Below the pieces are notes generated by a model. The model did not search any database. It had not been told where the DNA came from and saw nothing but the letters and a program-made list of their open reading frames with translations. A DNA stretch of 18,078 nt. Origin: Candidatus Falkowbacteria bacterium RIFCSPLOWO2_12_FULL_45_13. Lineage in GTDB: Bacteria; Patescibacteriota; Patescibacteriia; Patescibacteriales; GWC2-42-12. A program made the position numbers and the translations under genes. The stretch is taken from positions 1-18,078 of the forward strand of contig MFFY01000005.1 of NCBI GenBank assembly GCA_001778055.1. Reading direction: 5' to 3'. Shown here piece by piece: positions 1 to 7,089 of the stretch. Numbering within the stretch: position 1 is the first letter of the stretch; each line of letters starts with the position of its first letter.

Positions 1-253
1 AGAGCAAAATATATCTGCCACCGGCTTGTTTAATGGCCTGGTTGTTGGCGCGGGCAAAGCCCAAATTTTCTTGGTTGGCGATTAACTTAACTTGCGAATA
101 ATATTTTTTCACCATCGCGACCGAACCGTCCCGCGAATTATTATCCACTACAAAAACTTCAAAACTCACATTCTGACTCTCAAACAGCGCTCTTAAATTG
201 TCTTTTAATTTTTCTTTGACATTCCAGGAAACGACAATGATGGAAAAATCCAT
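1..253 (-). CDS. Glycosyltransferase family 2, N-terminal part (runs off the left edge)
   Basis: About 84 N-terminal residues are visible, beginning MDFSIIVVSWNVKEKLKDNL, which is the first strand and helix of a GT-A fold. They continue with FEVFVVDNNSRDGSVAMV and NLGFARANNQAIKQAGG, the nucleotide-sugar binding segments seen in rhamnosyltransferase-like family 2 enzymes. The catalytic DxD region lies beyond the window edge, so donor and acceptor cannot be judged. The ATG at 251-253 is chosen because the GT2 fold begins directly after it. This start lies inside the 3' end of the preceding radical SAM gene (49-nt overlap, different frame), so the two are probably translationally coupled. It is likely part of the polysaccharide cluster that fills the left half of the window. 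Confidence 0.9.
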   Translation of the reverse strand, partial: MDFSIIVVSWNVKEKLKDNLRALFESQNVSFEVFVVDNNSRDGSVAMVKKYYSQVKLIANQENLGFARANNQAIKQAGGRYILL

Positions 254-1605
254 AAAAATTTAGCTAAATATTTTTTCTTTAAAAATCGCAGGATTTCTTT
301 CGGCCGCTTGTATAAATATTTTATTTTCAACCAACGGTCTCTTCTGCGCCGTTCAGCCATGAATAAGTCATACAATTCTTTTAATTGCTGGCGATTGAGC
401 TTCTCTGATAAAATAATATAATCATCATGATTATTGGCAAAATCAATCTCCAGCTTCTCCCAGTCCATGTCATGGGAAACCAGCCCTCGCTTTAAAGCGT
501 AATCCCAGACTGGAGTGCCTGGCAAGGGCGCGAGCACGTTGACTTCAAACAAATCCAGCCGGCTATTTTTAATGAAACTTAAAGTTTCCAGAATTTCTTG
601 CCTCGTTTCGTCCGGCGAACCGATAATGAATGAAGCGCTGACCTGCAAATTATTCTTTTTTAATAAATCAATCGCCCGCCGGCTGTCTGCTATCTTAATC
701 GACGGGCCTTTCAATAAATTAAGCACTCGGGGGCAGCCCGATTCTAATCCCATGGTGACGATATCGGCGCCCAGATCTTTTAAAAGCCGCGCGCTTTCAG
801 CGCTGATTAAATTCGCCCTGACGGAGACGGTGAATTTTACTGTTTTATAAAATTTCTCTTGCTTTATCAACTGAACGATTTTTCTTAGCCGCTCCGGATC
901 GGCGATGAACAAATCATCGCAGAAAGTGATTCTGATCGCGCCGTAATCATTAACCAGGTGTTTTATTTCCCTGACTACGTACTCGGCTGAATGGAAACGA
1001 ATTTTTTGCCAAAACCTTGAGGAAAAGCAAAAAACGCAGCGATAGGGGCAGCCCCGTGAACTAAACAGGTAAAAATTATCCCCGGGCTTTAAGCCTAGCG
1101 AGCGCCTGTCCGGGAAAGGCAAAGAATCCAGATTTTCAATTAGCGCTCGTTCGGCCGTGCGGACGATTCGGTCGGAGTCATGAAAAACTATGCCTTTGAT
1201 TTTGTATAATTCTTCTTTGATAAATTTATTTTCTAGCAAAAGCAAAATAATTTCAGAAAAAGTTTCTTCGCCTTCGCCGATTATCCCCACATCCATGTTT
1301 TTATCCAGACTCATGGGCAAAGCGGTGATGTGGCTTTTGCCGATAATCACTTTAATCCCCTTTGGTTGGCAGTAGGCCGCGATTTTTTTAGCTCGGGAAA
1401 AATTTTGGGAAACAGACGACAGCCCGACCACGTCCGGCTTAAAATTATTTATCTCCGCGATTGTATCGGCGCCAGCGATCTTAATAATTAAGTTTCTTTT
1501 TAGCTTATCGGGCAAACAAGCGACTAAGTAGCCTAGACCCAGCGAGGCATACTTGGTTTGGATTGCTGACGCTTCGTTAACCGCTTCAGCCAAAAGTAAC
1601 TTCAT
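205..1605 (-). CDS. B12-binding domain radical SAM protein
   Basis: A 466-residue protein with the two-domain layout of cobalamin-binding radical SAM enzymes. Residues 1-120 form a Rossmann-like B12-binding domain (PDVVGLSSVSQNFSRA, then DVGIIGEGEETFSEII). No DxHxxG motif is present, as in many radical SAM members, so cobalamin would bind base-off without a His ligand, if it binds at all. The 4Fe-4S/SAM motif is RGCPYRCVFC (Cys186, Cys190, Cys193), followed by a TIM-barrel half with a GLESGCPRVLNLLKG segment. Such enzymes do methylations, ring rearrangements and similar radical chemistry; the substrate is not evident here. Its place among glycosyltransferases suggests modification of a sugar or lipid carrier, which is inference. 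Start ATG overlaps the methyltransferase stop by 4 nt (ATGA). Confidence 0.93.
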   Translation of the reverse strand: MKLLLAEAVNEASAIQTKYASLGLGYLVACLPDKLKRNLIIKIAGADTIAEINNFKPDVVGLSSVSQNFSRAKKIAAYCQPKGIKVIIGKSHITALPMSLDKNMDVGIIGEGEETFSEIILLLLENKFIKEELYKIKGIVFHDSDRIVRTAERALIENLDSLPFPDRRSLGLKPGDNFYLFSSRGCPYRCVFCFSSRFWQKIRFHSAEYVVREIKHLVNDYGAIRITFCDDLFIADPERLRKIVQLIKQEKFYKTVKFTVSVRANLISAESARLLKDLGADIVTMGLESGCPRVLNLLKGPSIKIADSRRAIDLLKKNNLQVSASFIIGSPDETRQEILETLSFIKNSRLDLFEVNVLAPLPGTPVWDYALKRGLVSHDMDWEKLEIDFANNHDDYIILSEKLNRQQLKELYDLFMAERRRRDRWLKIKYLYKRPKEILRFLKKKYLAKFLWIFPSLSFPGMSKKN

Positions 1606-2237
1606 ATTTTATTCAAGGTTTTTACGCATAATATTTGAAAGGCTAACCGCGGCAAATAGTAAGCCGGAATTTGAGTTAATGAACTGATTGGCCGCCAAAT
1701 CAGCCGCGGGCGGTATTTTAATCCTCCCCGCTCTTGCCGCAAAAACTTAAATCCGCTCATACCGTAAACTTTAAAGCCCAGCCGCCCCATTTCTTCGGCG
1801 CTCCAGCCGGAAAGATGCTCCTGAGCCGGATTATCGGGCAATCGGTCTTGTTTTAAAAATCCGTTCGGCGTGTAAATAATTACTTTTTTCTTGGCGATTC
1901 TGATCATTTCACCGATTAACCGCCGTCCGTCATTTTTTTCCAGATGTTCAATCACGTCCAGCGCCAAGGCGCCGGCGAAAGAATTATCGGCCATTTTCCG
2001 GCAAGCGTCAAAAAGATCGGCGGCGAGGTAAGCATTATGAATTTTCGCCTGCCAGGAGTCGGCGATTGAGGCGGGGTGGCTGTCAATACCCAAGCTATAA
2101 ATTAATTGGCTGGAAAAAGCTTTAATCGGCGAGTTTCGACCGCAACCCAAATCAACCACCGTGTCGCAAACGCCGACGATTTCGCTCTTTAGCTTCTCAA
2201 TCAACCGAAATTTATTAAAAAATTCATTAAATATCAT
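1602..2237 (-). CDS. Class I SAM-dependent methyltransferase
   Basis: A 211-residue Rossmann-fold methyltransferase. Motif I is VVDLGCGRNS (residues 27-36), the acidic strand-2 end is GIDSHP (50-55), and ALDVIEHLEK (92-101) is the motif IV/post-I region typical of UbiE/Methyltransf_11-like enzymes. IYTPNGFLKQ (121-130) resembles the strand seen in methyltransferases of polysaccharide clusters. The substrate is unknown; O-methylation of a sugar is a reasonable inference from the neighbouring glycosyltransferases. The gene starts 11 nt inside the end of the upstream glycosyltransferase and ends in a 4-nt ATGA overlap with the radical SAM gene, so these three are one translationally coupled unit. 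There is only a weak GGAAAAG upstream of the start. Confidence 0.9.
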   Translation of the reverse strand: MIFNEFFNKFRLIEKLKSEIVGVCDTVVDLGCGRNSPIKAFSSQLIYSLGIDSHPASIADSWQAKIHNAYLAADLFDACRKMADNSFAGALALDVIEHLEKNDGRRLIGEMIRIAKKKVIIYTPNGFLKQDRLPDNPAQEHLSGWSAEEMGRLGFKVYGMSGFKFLRQERGGLKYRPRLIWRPISSLTQIPAYYLPRLAFQILCVKTLNKI

Positions 2238-3279
2238 ACATGAACTTTTCCAGCTCTTTAATTTCTATGTCGAGCCGCAATCGCTCTCGCCTCTTTTTTA
2301 TTTCCGGCCTTAACCGCCAAAGCTTAACCAGCTCTTTAAGCAAAAACGGCTCAAACAGCGAAACAAACAGCAAACTTTTTATCTGGTACCAGCCGGTGGC
2401 CAGTTTTACGCCAAAGGAAAAAGGAAAATTTTTTAATTTTAAAAGCAAGATCCACTGATTCAAGAATGACCACTTTTTAACCAACCGGCTTTTATGCCGG
2501 CGGTTTAAAGCTATCTGCAAATTGGTTTTGCCCTTAGCCGCGACGGCCCGGTTATGATAAGCCAGGGCTTGGGGCGCTAAAACAATCTTCCAGCCGGCCA
2601 GCCTTAAACGATAAGACAAATCGCAATCTTCTTTATACATAAACATCAGTTCATCGAAGTATTCGGTACTTTCACCTCCTCGGCATGGGGGGGCGAGGGG
2701 AGATTTTTCCTGATAAGCCACATCTTCGAGCGCCGCTAAATTAAGCAGCGCGGCCGCGCCGGTGAAACCAAAGACTTCATGAACCGTGTTTAGCCCGGGA
2801 TTGTCCGGCTCGCCCTGATGCTCGTCAAAAAAACGATGTTCTCGAGTCAGAGACAAACCCAAGCTGTCGATTTGGTCGGTTTTTCTATTATTGGTAAAAT
2901 CCCATTTTAAAATTTTCGGCGCCACCGCGCCAATCTTTTTATCCGACTCCATAACCCTGACCATGGCCTCAATGAAATTCGGTTCAAAAATCATATCCGG
3001 ATTCAGGGCTAAAAAATATCGGGCACCGTCGTTAATCGACCGCCTAATCATTTTGTTAAAAGCTTTGGCAAAGCCAAGATTTTTCCCCGCCCAGCTTAAA
3101 TCAATTTCCGGAAAATTATTTTTTATGTAAATTGAATTTTCATTAACCTCTTCATCGCTATTATCAACAACCACAATTTTAACCTCCTGACTGATTGACG
3201 CCTTTAGGCTCGGTAAAAAATACGACAAATACTTTGACGTTGATTTGCCATAAGTTATAAAACCGACATATAAACGCAT
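2227..3279 (-). CDS. Glycosyltransferase family 2 (rhamnosyltransferase-like) with in-frame insertion
   Basis: A 350-residue GT-A glycosyltransferase. Visible motifs are VKIVVVDNSDEE (33-44), GKNLGFAKAFNKMI (65-78), ALNPDMIF (91-98, the DxD-type metal site) and YKEDCDLSYRLRLAGW (215-230), the acceptor-side ED motif of WbbL/rhamnosyltransferase-like members. The cluster encodes dTDP-rhamnose synthesis, so a rhamnosyltransferase role is plausible but not proven. Residues 192-203 (KSPLAPPCRGGE) do not belong to the fold; they lie between the GFTGAAALLN segment and FDELMFMYKEDCD. They read like a translated GC-rich palindromic repeat and contain a C7 tract on the coding strand. The basic C-terminal region (about 255-345) may contact the membrane. 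The stop overlaps the methyltransferase start by 11 nt; rmlA lies 11 nt upstream. Confidence 0.9.
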   Translation of the reverse strand: MRLYVGFITYGKSTSKYLSYFLPSLKASISQEVKIVVVDNSDEEVNENSIYIKNNFPEIDLSWAGKNLGFAKAFNKMIRRSINDGARYFLALNPDMIFEPNFIEAMVRVMESDKKIGAVAPKILKWDFTNNRKTDQIDSLGLSLTREHRFFDEHQGEPDNPGLNTVHEVFGFTGAAALLNLAALEDVAYQEKSPLAPPCRGGESTEYFDELMFMYKEDCDLSYRLRLAGWKIVLAPQALAYHNRAVAAKGKTNLQIALNRRHKSRLVKKWSFLNQWILLLKLKNFPFSFGVKLATGWYQIKSLLFVSLFEPFLLKELVKLWRLRPEIKKRRERLRLDIEIKELEKFMYDI

Positions 3280-3290
3280 AACGTTTCGGA

Positions 3291-4085
3291 TTACAGTCTT
3301 TTCTTGCAGATAATTTTCAGCTCCTCATTAAATTCTTCAATCGCCCGGTTAATAATCGGGTCAAACTTTTCATACAATTTTTTTTCTTTAACGTAGACCC
3401 CGGCTTCAAGCAGAGAATCAAAAGTGCCGGCGTCCAGCCATTTGCCTTTAACCAGTCCGACCGCCAGCTCGCCTTTATCTAAATACCAGTTATGGATGTC
3501 AACAATTTCTATTTCGCCGCGCGCGCTCGGTTTCACCTGTTTAGCCACTTTAACAACCCGATTATCGTAAATATAAAGTCCGGGTATGGCATAATCGCTT
3601 ATCCGGTCCTTGGGCTTTTCCACTATTTTTAAGGCTTTCATTTGGTCATCAAAAACCACCACCCCTGATCGCTCCGGATCGGGCACTTTAACGGCAAACA
3701 CTTTGGCGCCGCTTTTAAAATTCTTAATTTCGTCGGAAAAATCATCTTCAAAAATATTATCGCCTAAAATCATGGTCACATTGTCTTGGCCGATAAAATT
3801 TTCACCGACAATAAAAGCGTCGGCTAATCCGCGGGGGTTTTTTTGCACCTTAAACTCCAGGCGGATATCATTTTTATCAAAAATTGATCCCAGTAAATTT
3901 AAAAAGTGCCCGGAATGCTCGGGCGCGACAATTATCAGAATATCTTTGATGCCGGCTTTCACCAAAACATTCAGCGGATAAAATATCATCTGCCGGTCAT
4001 AAACGGGCAAAAGCTGTTTTGAGGTCGTTGCCGTCAGCGGAAACAAACGGGTGGCGCTGCCGCCGGATAGAATAATGCCTTTCAT
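3291..4085 (-). CDS. rmlA: Glucose-1-phosphate thymidylyltransferase (RmlA)
   Basis: A 264-residue nucleotidyltransferase that couples dTTP and glucose-1-phosphate to dTDP-glucose, the first step of dTDP-L-rhamnose synthesis in the cytoplasm. The N-terminal MKGIILSGGSATRLFPLT signature is present, with Ala in place of the second Gly of the usual GGSGTR loop. SKQLLPVYDRQMIFYPLN follows (22-39), then MILGDNIFEDDF with the metal-binding Asp, and KGKWLDAGTFDSLLEA near the C terminus. It is somewhat shorter than typical RmlA of about 290 residues. It could use another sugar phosphate, but rmlB, rmlD and rmlC nearby support the rhamnose assignment. It lies 50 nt downstream of rmlD and 11 nt upstream of a GT2. 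No Shine-Dalgarno is seen before the ATG. Confidence 0.95.
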   Translation of the reverse strand: MKGIILSGGSATRLFPLTATTSKQLLPVYDRQMIFYPLNVLVKAGIKDILIIVAPEHSGHFLNLLGSIFDKNDIRLEFKVQKNPRGLADAFIVGENFIGQDNVTMILGDNIFEDDFSDEIKNFKSGAKVFAVKVPDPERSGVVVFDDQMKALKIVEKPKDRISDYAIPGLYIYDNRVVKVAKQVKPSARGEIEIVDIHNWYLDKGELAVGLVKGKWLDAGTFDSLLEAGVYVKEKKLYEKFDPIINRAIEEFNEELKIICKKRL

Positions 4086-4135
4086 AATAAAAAGTTTAAT
4101 TTTAAATTGTCATTTTGCATTTTAATATTTACATT
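4086..4135. other. AT-rich spacer between rmlD and rmlA
   Basis: Fifty bases of nearly pure A/T built from short repeated words. It includes TTACATTTTACATTTT (running a few bases into the rmlD 3' end), a word that recurs before the VirD4-like ATPase gene at 13826-13841. No Shine-Dalgarno or clear promoter is seen. Confidence 0.5.
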
Positions 4136-5098
4136 TTACATTTTCCCCAGATATTCCCTCAACGCCTCCCGATAATCCCTAAGCGGCGGCAATTTGGTGT
4201 TAAGCAAGACCGCATACTTCGGCCTTTTAGCCGGCCTGGCCAGCTGGTCGCCAGAAACTGGCACGACATTCACTTTAATCTTGGCCAGCTTAAATAATTC
4301 TACCGCTCCCTGGTACCAAGTGCAAGCCCCGCTATTAGTTAAATGATAAATGCCAAAACCGCGGTTAGTTTGGACTAAATCTAAAGTCGCTCCGGCTAAG
4401 TCGGGCGTGTATGTAAAACAGCTGACTTCGCCGTCCACTACCTTAAGAGCTGGGCCCTGATTTGGCGCGGCCTTCTTCTCTGCCACAGCTTTTTTATACG
4501 CCAAAGTTTTGGCGTAAGCGGAAGCGTCGGCGTTGACGACGGAAATACCGGCCGAATTTCGGCTTTGCTCGAGCATGATATCAAAAAAACTCGGCTTCGC
4601 CATCTCACTAGTACCTCCCGGACCAAATAACTTTGAGGTTCTGATTAAGTACCATTTTAACCCCCTGCCAGAGAGTTCCAAAATTCTTTTCTCCCCATGA
4701 AATTTGCTTTTACCGTAACGGTTAATCGGCTTTGGTTCGTCAGTTTCTTTGTAACCGAGTTTTTTTTCTCCGGCAAAGACATAATTGGTTGAGTAATGGA
4801 TTAAAGTGGCGCTAATTTTTAGACAGGCTTCGGCCAAAAATTTTGGCCCGTCAATATTTATTTTTTTCGCCAGATCGTACTCCTGGTCGCTAGTTTCGCA
4901 TTTATCCACCGAATTATAAGCGGCGGCGTTAATGACCAGCTTTGGCTTAACGTCGCTGATTTTTTTTATAATCAATTCATAGTCGGTAATATCAATTTCT
5001 CCCCTGTCCCAGGCGATAACTTCATCGTCCGAACTAAATACTTTCACTAATTGCTGGCCTAAATTCCCCTTGGAACCGAGAATTAAGACTTTAGTCAT
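4136..5098 (-). CDS. rmlD: dTDP-4-dehydrorhamnose reductase (RmlD)
   Basis: A 320-residue short-chain dehydrogenase of the RmlD family that reduces dTDP-4-keto-L-rhamnose to dTDP-L-rhamnose. Evidence is GSKGNLG (8-14, nucleotide binding), LVINAAAYNSVDKCE (54-68), STNYVFAG (103-110) and the catalytic Tyr128-xxx-Lys132 in YGKSK. The RPKYAVLLNTKL C-terminal signature (292-303) is also present. The common STDYVF reads STNYVF here. Between FFDIMLEQ and VVDGEVSCFTYTPDLA, where the family normally has only a short linker, sit about 35 residues rich in Ala and Lys (about 184-218). Their DNA includes a 9-bp perfect inverted repeat with a 2-nt loop (4497-4516). The frame stays open and all catalytic motifs are present, so it is probably functional. 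It lies between the rmlB 3' palindrome and rmlA. Confidence 0.93.
   Translation of the reverse strand: MTKVLILGSKGNLGQQLVKVFSSDDEVIAWDRGEIDITDYELIIKKISDVKPKLVINAAAYNSVDKCETSDQEYDLAKKINIDGPKFLAEACLKISATLIHYSTNYVFAGEKKLGYKETDEPKPINRYGKSKFHGEKRILELSGRGLKWYLIRTSKLFGPGGTSEMAKPSFFDIMLEQSRNSAGISVVNADASAYAKTLAYKKAVAEKKAAPNQGPALKVVDGEVSCFTYTPDLAGATLDLVQTNRGFGIYHLTNSGACTWYQGAVELFKLAKIKVNVVPVSGDQLARPAKRPKYAVLLNTKLPPLRDYREALREYLGKM
4497..4516. repeat. 9-bp inverted repeat inside the rmlD insertion
   Basis: TACGCCAAA and its exact reverse complement TTTGGCGTA are separated by GT. The repeat lies in the part of rmlD encoding the extra Ala/Lys-rich segment. It would form a tight hairpin and may mark the remains of a small repeat that inserted in frame. 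Confidence 0.6.
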
Positions 5099-5114
5099 GG
5101 TTCTAACATTTTAT

Positions 5115-5163
5115 GAGATGGTTACAAAACTATTTCGTAGCGAAATAGTTTTGTAACCATCTC
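5115..5163. repeat. 49-bp near-perfect palindrome (element A)
   Basis: A 23-bp arm beginning GAGATGGTTACAAAACTATT is followed by TAG and its exact reverse complement, ending in CCATCTC. Flanking T5114 and A5164 could extend pairing by one base. It fills most of the gap between rmlB and rmlD. The outer 21 bp are identical to the ends of the larger element at 8374-8549. One arm plus the centre matches 32 continuous bases of that element's right end, so both belong to one repeat family. In RNA it would form a very stable hairpin; there is no U-tract, so it is not a standard terminator. Confidence 0.9.
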
Positions 5164-5183
5164 AATCTAAGTAATGCTTTACT

Positions 5184-6218
5184 TCAATTTATCGTTCTAA
5201 CGGATTTTCCAGTTCGATCAAAATAGTTTTTTTTGTAATATTGCTTATACTCGCCGCTTTTGATATTCTGCCACCAAGCTTTATTATTTTTATACCATTC
5301 TATGGTTTTAATCAAGCCGTCTTTAAACTTAACTTTCGGCGCCCAGCCCAATTCATTCTTGGCCTTTTTATAATCCATGGCGTAGCGTAGGTCATGGCCC
5401 GGGCGATCAGCCACATATTCTATCATCTCTTCTCCACGGCCCATTAATTTCAATATCTTCTTGGTCAAAGCCAAATTGGTTAATTCGCAATTTCCCCCAA
5501 AGCAATAAGTCTCGCCGATTTCGCCCCGTTTTATGATGGCGTCAACACCGGCGTTATGATCGTCAACATAAATCCAGTCTCGGATATTTCCGCCCTGGCC
5601 GTAAATCGGAACTTTTTTGCCTTCCATTAGATTAGTGATGAACAAAGGGATAACCTTCTCCGGAAATTGGAACGGGCCGTAATTGTTTGAACAATTGGAA
5701 ACGGTAATCGGTAATTTATAGGTATGAAAGTAGGCGCGGACCAGATGATCGGAGGCTGCTTTGGAGGCGCTGTAAGGGCTTCTCGGATCATAGGCCGTGT
5801 TTTCATTAAAAGGCTTGTCTTTCAAGCCCAGCGAACCGAAAACTTCATCGGTTGAAATATGGTGAAATCTAATCCGCCCATTATTCTTGGCCGCGTCCAG
5901 CAAAACGCGCGTGCCTTCCACGTTGGCGTGGATAAAATCACCGCTATCCATAATCGAACGGTCCACGTGCGATTCAGCCGCGAAATGGACTATCAAGTCC
6001 ACGCCTTTAACGGCGTCGTTAATCAGTTCGGTGTCGCCTATGTCGCCTTTAATAAATTTATAATTTTTATTATTTTCCACCGCCCGTAAATTTTCCAAAT
6101 TACCGGCGTAAGTCAAAGCGTCCAAATTAACAATACTATCAGTCGGATATTTTTTTAACCAGTAATGGATAAAATTGGAACCGATAAAACCGGCGCCGCC
6201 GGTCACAAGGATTTTCAT
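5184..6218 (-). CDS. rmlB: dTDP-glucose 4,6-dehydratase (RmlB)
   Basis: A 344-residue extended short-chain dehydrogenase, the second enzyme of the dTDP-L-rhamnose pathway, converting dTDP-glucose to dTDP-4-keto-6-deoxyglucose with bound NAD. The features seen are GGAGFIGSN (7-15), NLDALTYAGNLENL (31-44), HFAAESHVDRSI (78-89) and STDEVFG (122-128), with the Asp-Glu pair used in water elimination. YSASK (149-153) supplies the catalytic Tyr and Lys, and NCSNNYGPFQFPEKVIP and DWIYVDDHN follow. Length is normal for the family, which runs near 340-360. The ATG at 6216-6218 is at the conserved N terminus. It is preceded by an AT-rich inverted repeat with no Shine-Dalgarno, and followed by element A before rmlD. 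Confidence 0.97.
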   Translation of the reverse strand: MKILVTGGAGFIGSNFIHYWLKKYPTDSIVNLDALTYAGNLENLRAVENNKNYKFIKGDIGDTELINDAVKGVDLIVHFAAESHVDRSIMDSGDFIHANVEGTRVLLDAAKNNGRIRFHHISTDEVFGSLGLKDKPFNENTAYDPRSPYSASKAASDHLVRAYFHTYKLPITVSNCSNNYGPFQFPEKVIPLFITNLMEGKKVPIYGQGGNIRDWIYVDDHNAGVDAIIKRGEIGETYCFGGNCELTNLALTKKILKLMGRGEEMIEYVADRPGHDLRYAMDYKKAKNELGWAPKVKFKDGLIKTIEWYKNNKAWWQNIKSGEYKQYYKKNYFDRTGKSVRTIN

Positions 6219-6222
6219 AAAA

Positions 6223-6306
6223 ATGAATAATGAATCATAAATAATGAATCATGGGGCTGGCTAACATCACTTTCGCGTTTTCCATGATTCATAATTCATT
6301 ATTCAT
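6223..6306. repeat. AT-rich imperfect inverted repeat upstream of rmlB
   Basis: The outer arms ATGAATAATGAAT (6223-6235) and ATTCATTATTCAT (6294-6306) are perfectly complementary. The inner arms ATGAATCATGG (6244-6254) and CCATGATTCAT (6282-6292) are too. The left side carries one extra copy of the AATAATGAATCAT-like unit. It fills the spacer between the GT2 stop at 6319 and rmlB. It could act in termination or processing, or be an intergenic repeat; no U-tract follows. Confidence 0.8.
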
Positions 6307-6318
6307 GATTCTATGTCT

Positions 6319-7089
6319 TTATTCCTTAATTTTCGCCCAGGTTTTCTCGTATTTATCTTTTAATTCCTGTTTCACGGTCTCGTAGGGTTTTTTAAAAAAG
6401 ATGGTGGAAAAATAGTTTAAAGCGTAGCGCCAGCCGGTCCGGGCGATGCCTTCTTTTTCCAACCGCCGGCCCGAGGCGTAGATGGGCAAATCAAAGGTAA
6501 ATTTTACGTCCCCGACTTTAACCAGTCGCCGTGCCAAATCCGTGTCTTCTCCCCAAAAATCAAATTCATTATTGAAGCCGCCGATCGCTTCTAGCGCGGT
6601 GCGTTTAATTACAAAATTACCGCCCTGTAGCATGGAGCCAACCCCGAAGATATAGCGATTAAATAAATAAATTATAAAACCCAAATAATAAAATAAACGC
6701 ACGCCTGCCCGGGCTTGCTTTGATAAATCATAATATATAAACGGCCCGCTCAAACCCACTAATTTCGGATTTTTGGAAAATTCTTCAAAGACTTTATCAA
6801 ACCAACCTTCGGTCATCCTGGTGTCAGCGTCAATATTAGCCACTAATTCTCCTGAACTGTCCAAGAAACCGGCGCGCCTGGCTCTAACCAAACCCTTATA
6901 AGGCTCATCGACTAATCTGACCTTGGGAAACGAGGCGATAATTTCCCTGGTTTTATCGGTTGAGGCGTTGTTAACCACGATAACTTCCAGATCATAATTT
7001 TTGCCAGAAATTTCCAATAAAATTGAATTTAAACAATCGCCGATTAATTCTTCCTCGTTATAGGCCGGAATAACCATGCTTAGTTTCAT
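6319..7089 (-). CDS. Glycosyltransferase family 2
   Basis: A 256-residue GT-A glycosyltransferase. MKLSMVIPAYNEEELIGDCL opens the fold, LEVIVVNNASTDKTREI (34-50) follows, DAD (87-89) in NIDADTRMTEGWF is the metal-binding motif, and FWGEDTDLARRL carries the acceptor-side Glu-Asp. A hydrophobic stretch around residues 133-150 may contact the membrane. Donor and acceptor cannot be assigned from sequence. The start is well supported: ATG at 7087-7089 overlaps the upstream GT4 stop by 4 nt (ATGA). It also has AGGAG seven bases upstream (7097-7101), the clearest Shine-Dalgarno in the window. It is probably co-translated with the GT4. Confidence 0.92.
   Translation of the reverse strand: MKLSMVIPAYNEEELIGDCLNSILLEISGKNYDLEVIVVNNASTDKTREIIASFPKVRLVDEPYKGLVRARRAGFLDSSGELVANIDADTRMTEGWFDKVFEEFSKNPKLVGLSGPFIYYDLSKQARAGVRLFYYLGFIIYLFNRYIFGVGSMLQGGNFVIKRTALEAIGGFNNEFDFWGEDTDLARRLVKVGDVKFTFDLPIYASGRRLEKEGIARTGWRYALNYFSTIFFKKPYETVKQELKDKYEKTWAKIKE

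Noticed and set aside
515..850. Plus-strand open frame of 111 codons
   Set aside because: It lies wholly opposite the radical SAM gene, which has clear motifs; the translated peptide has no recognisable family features.
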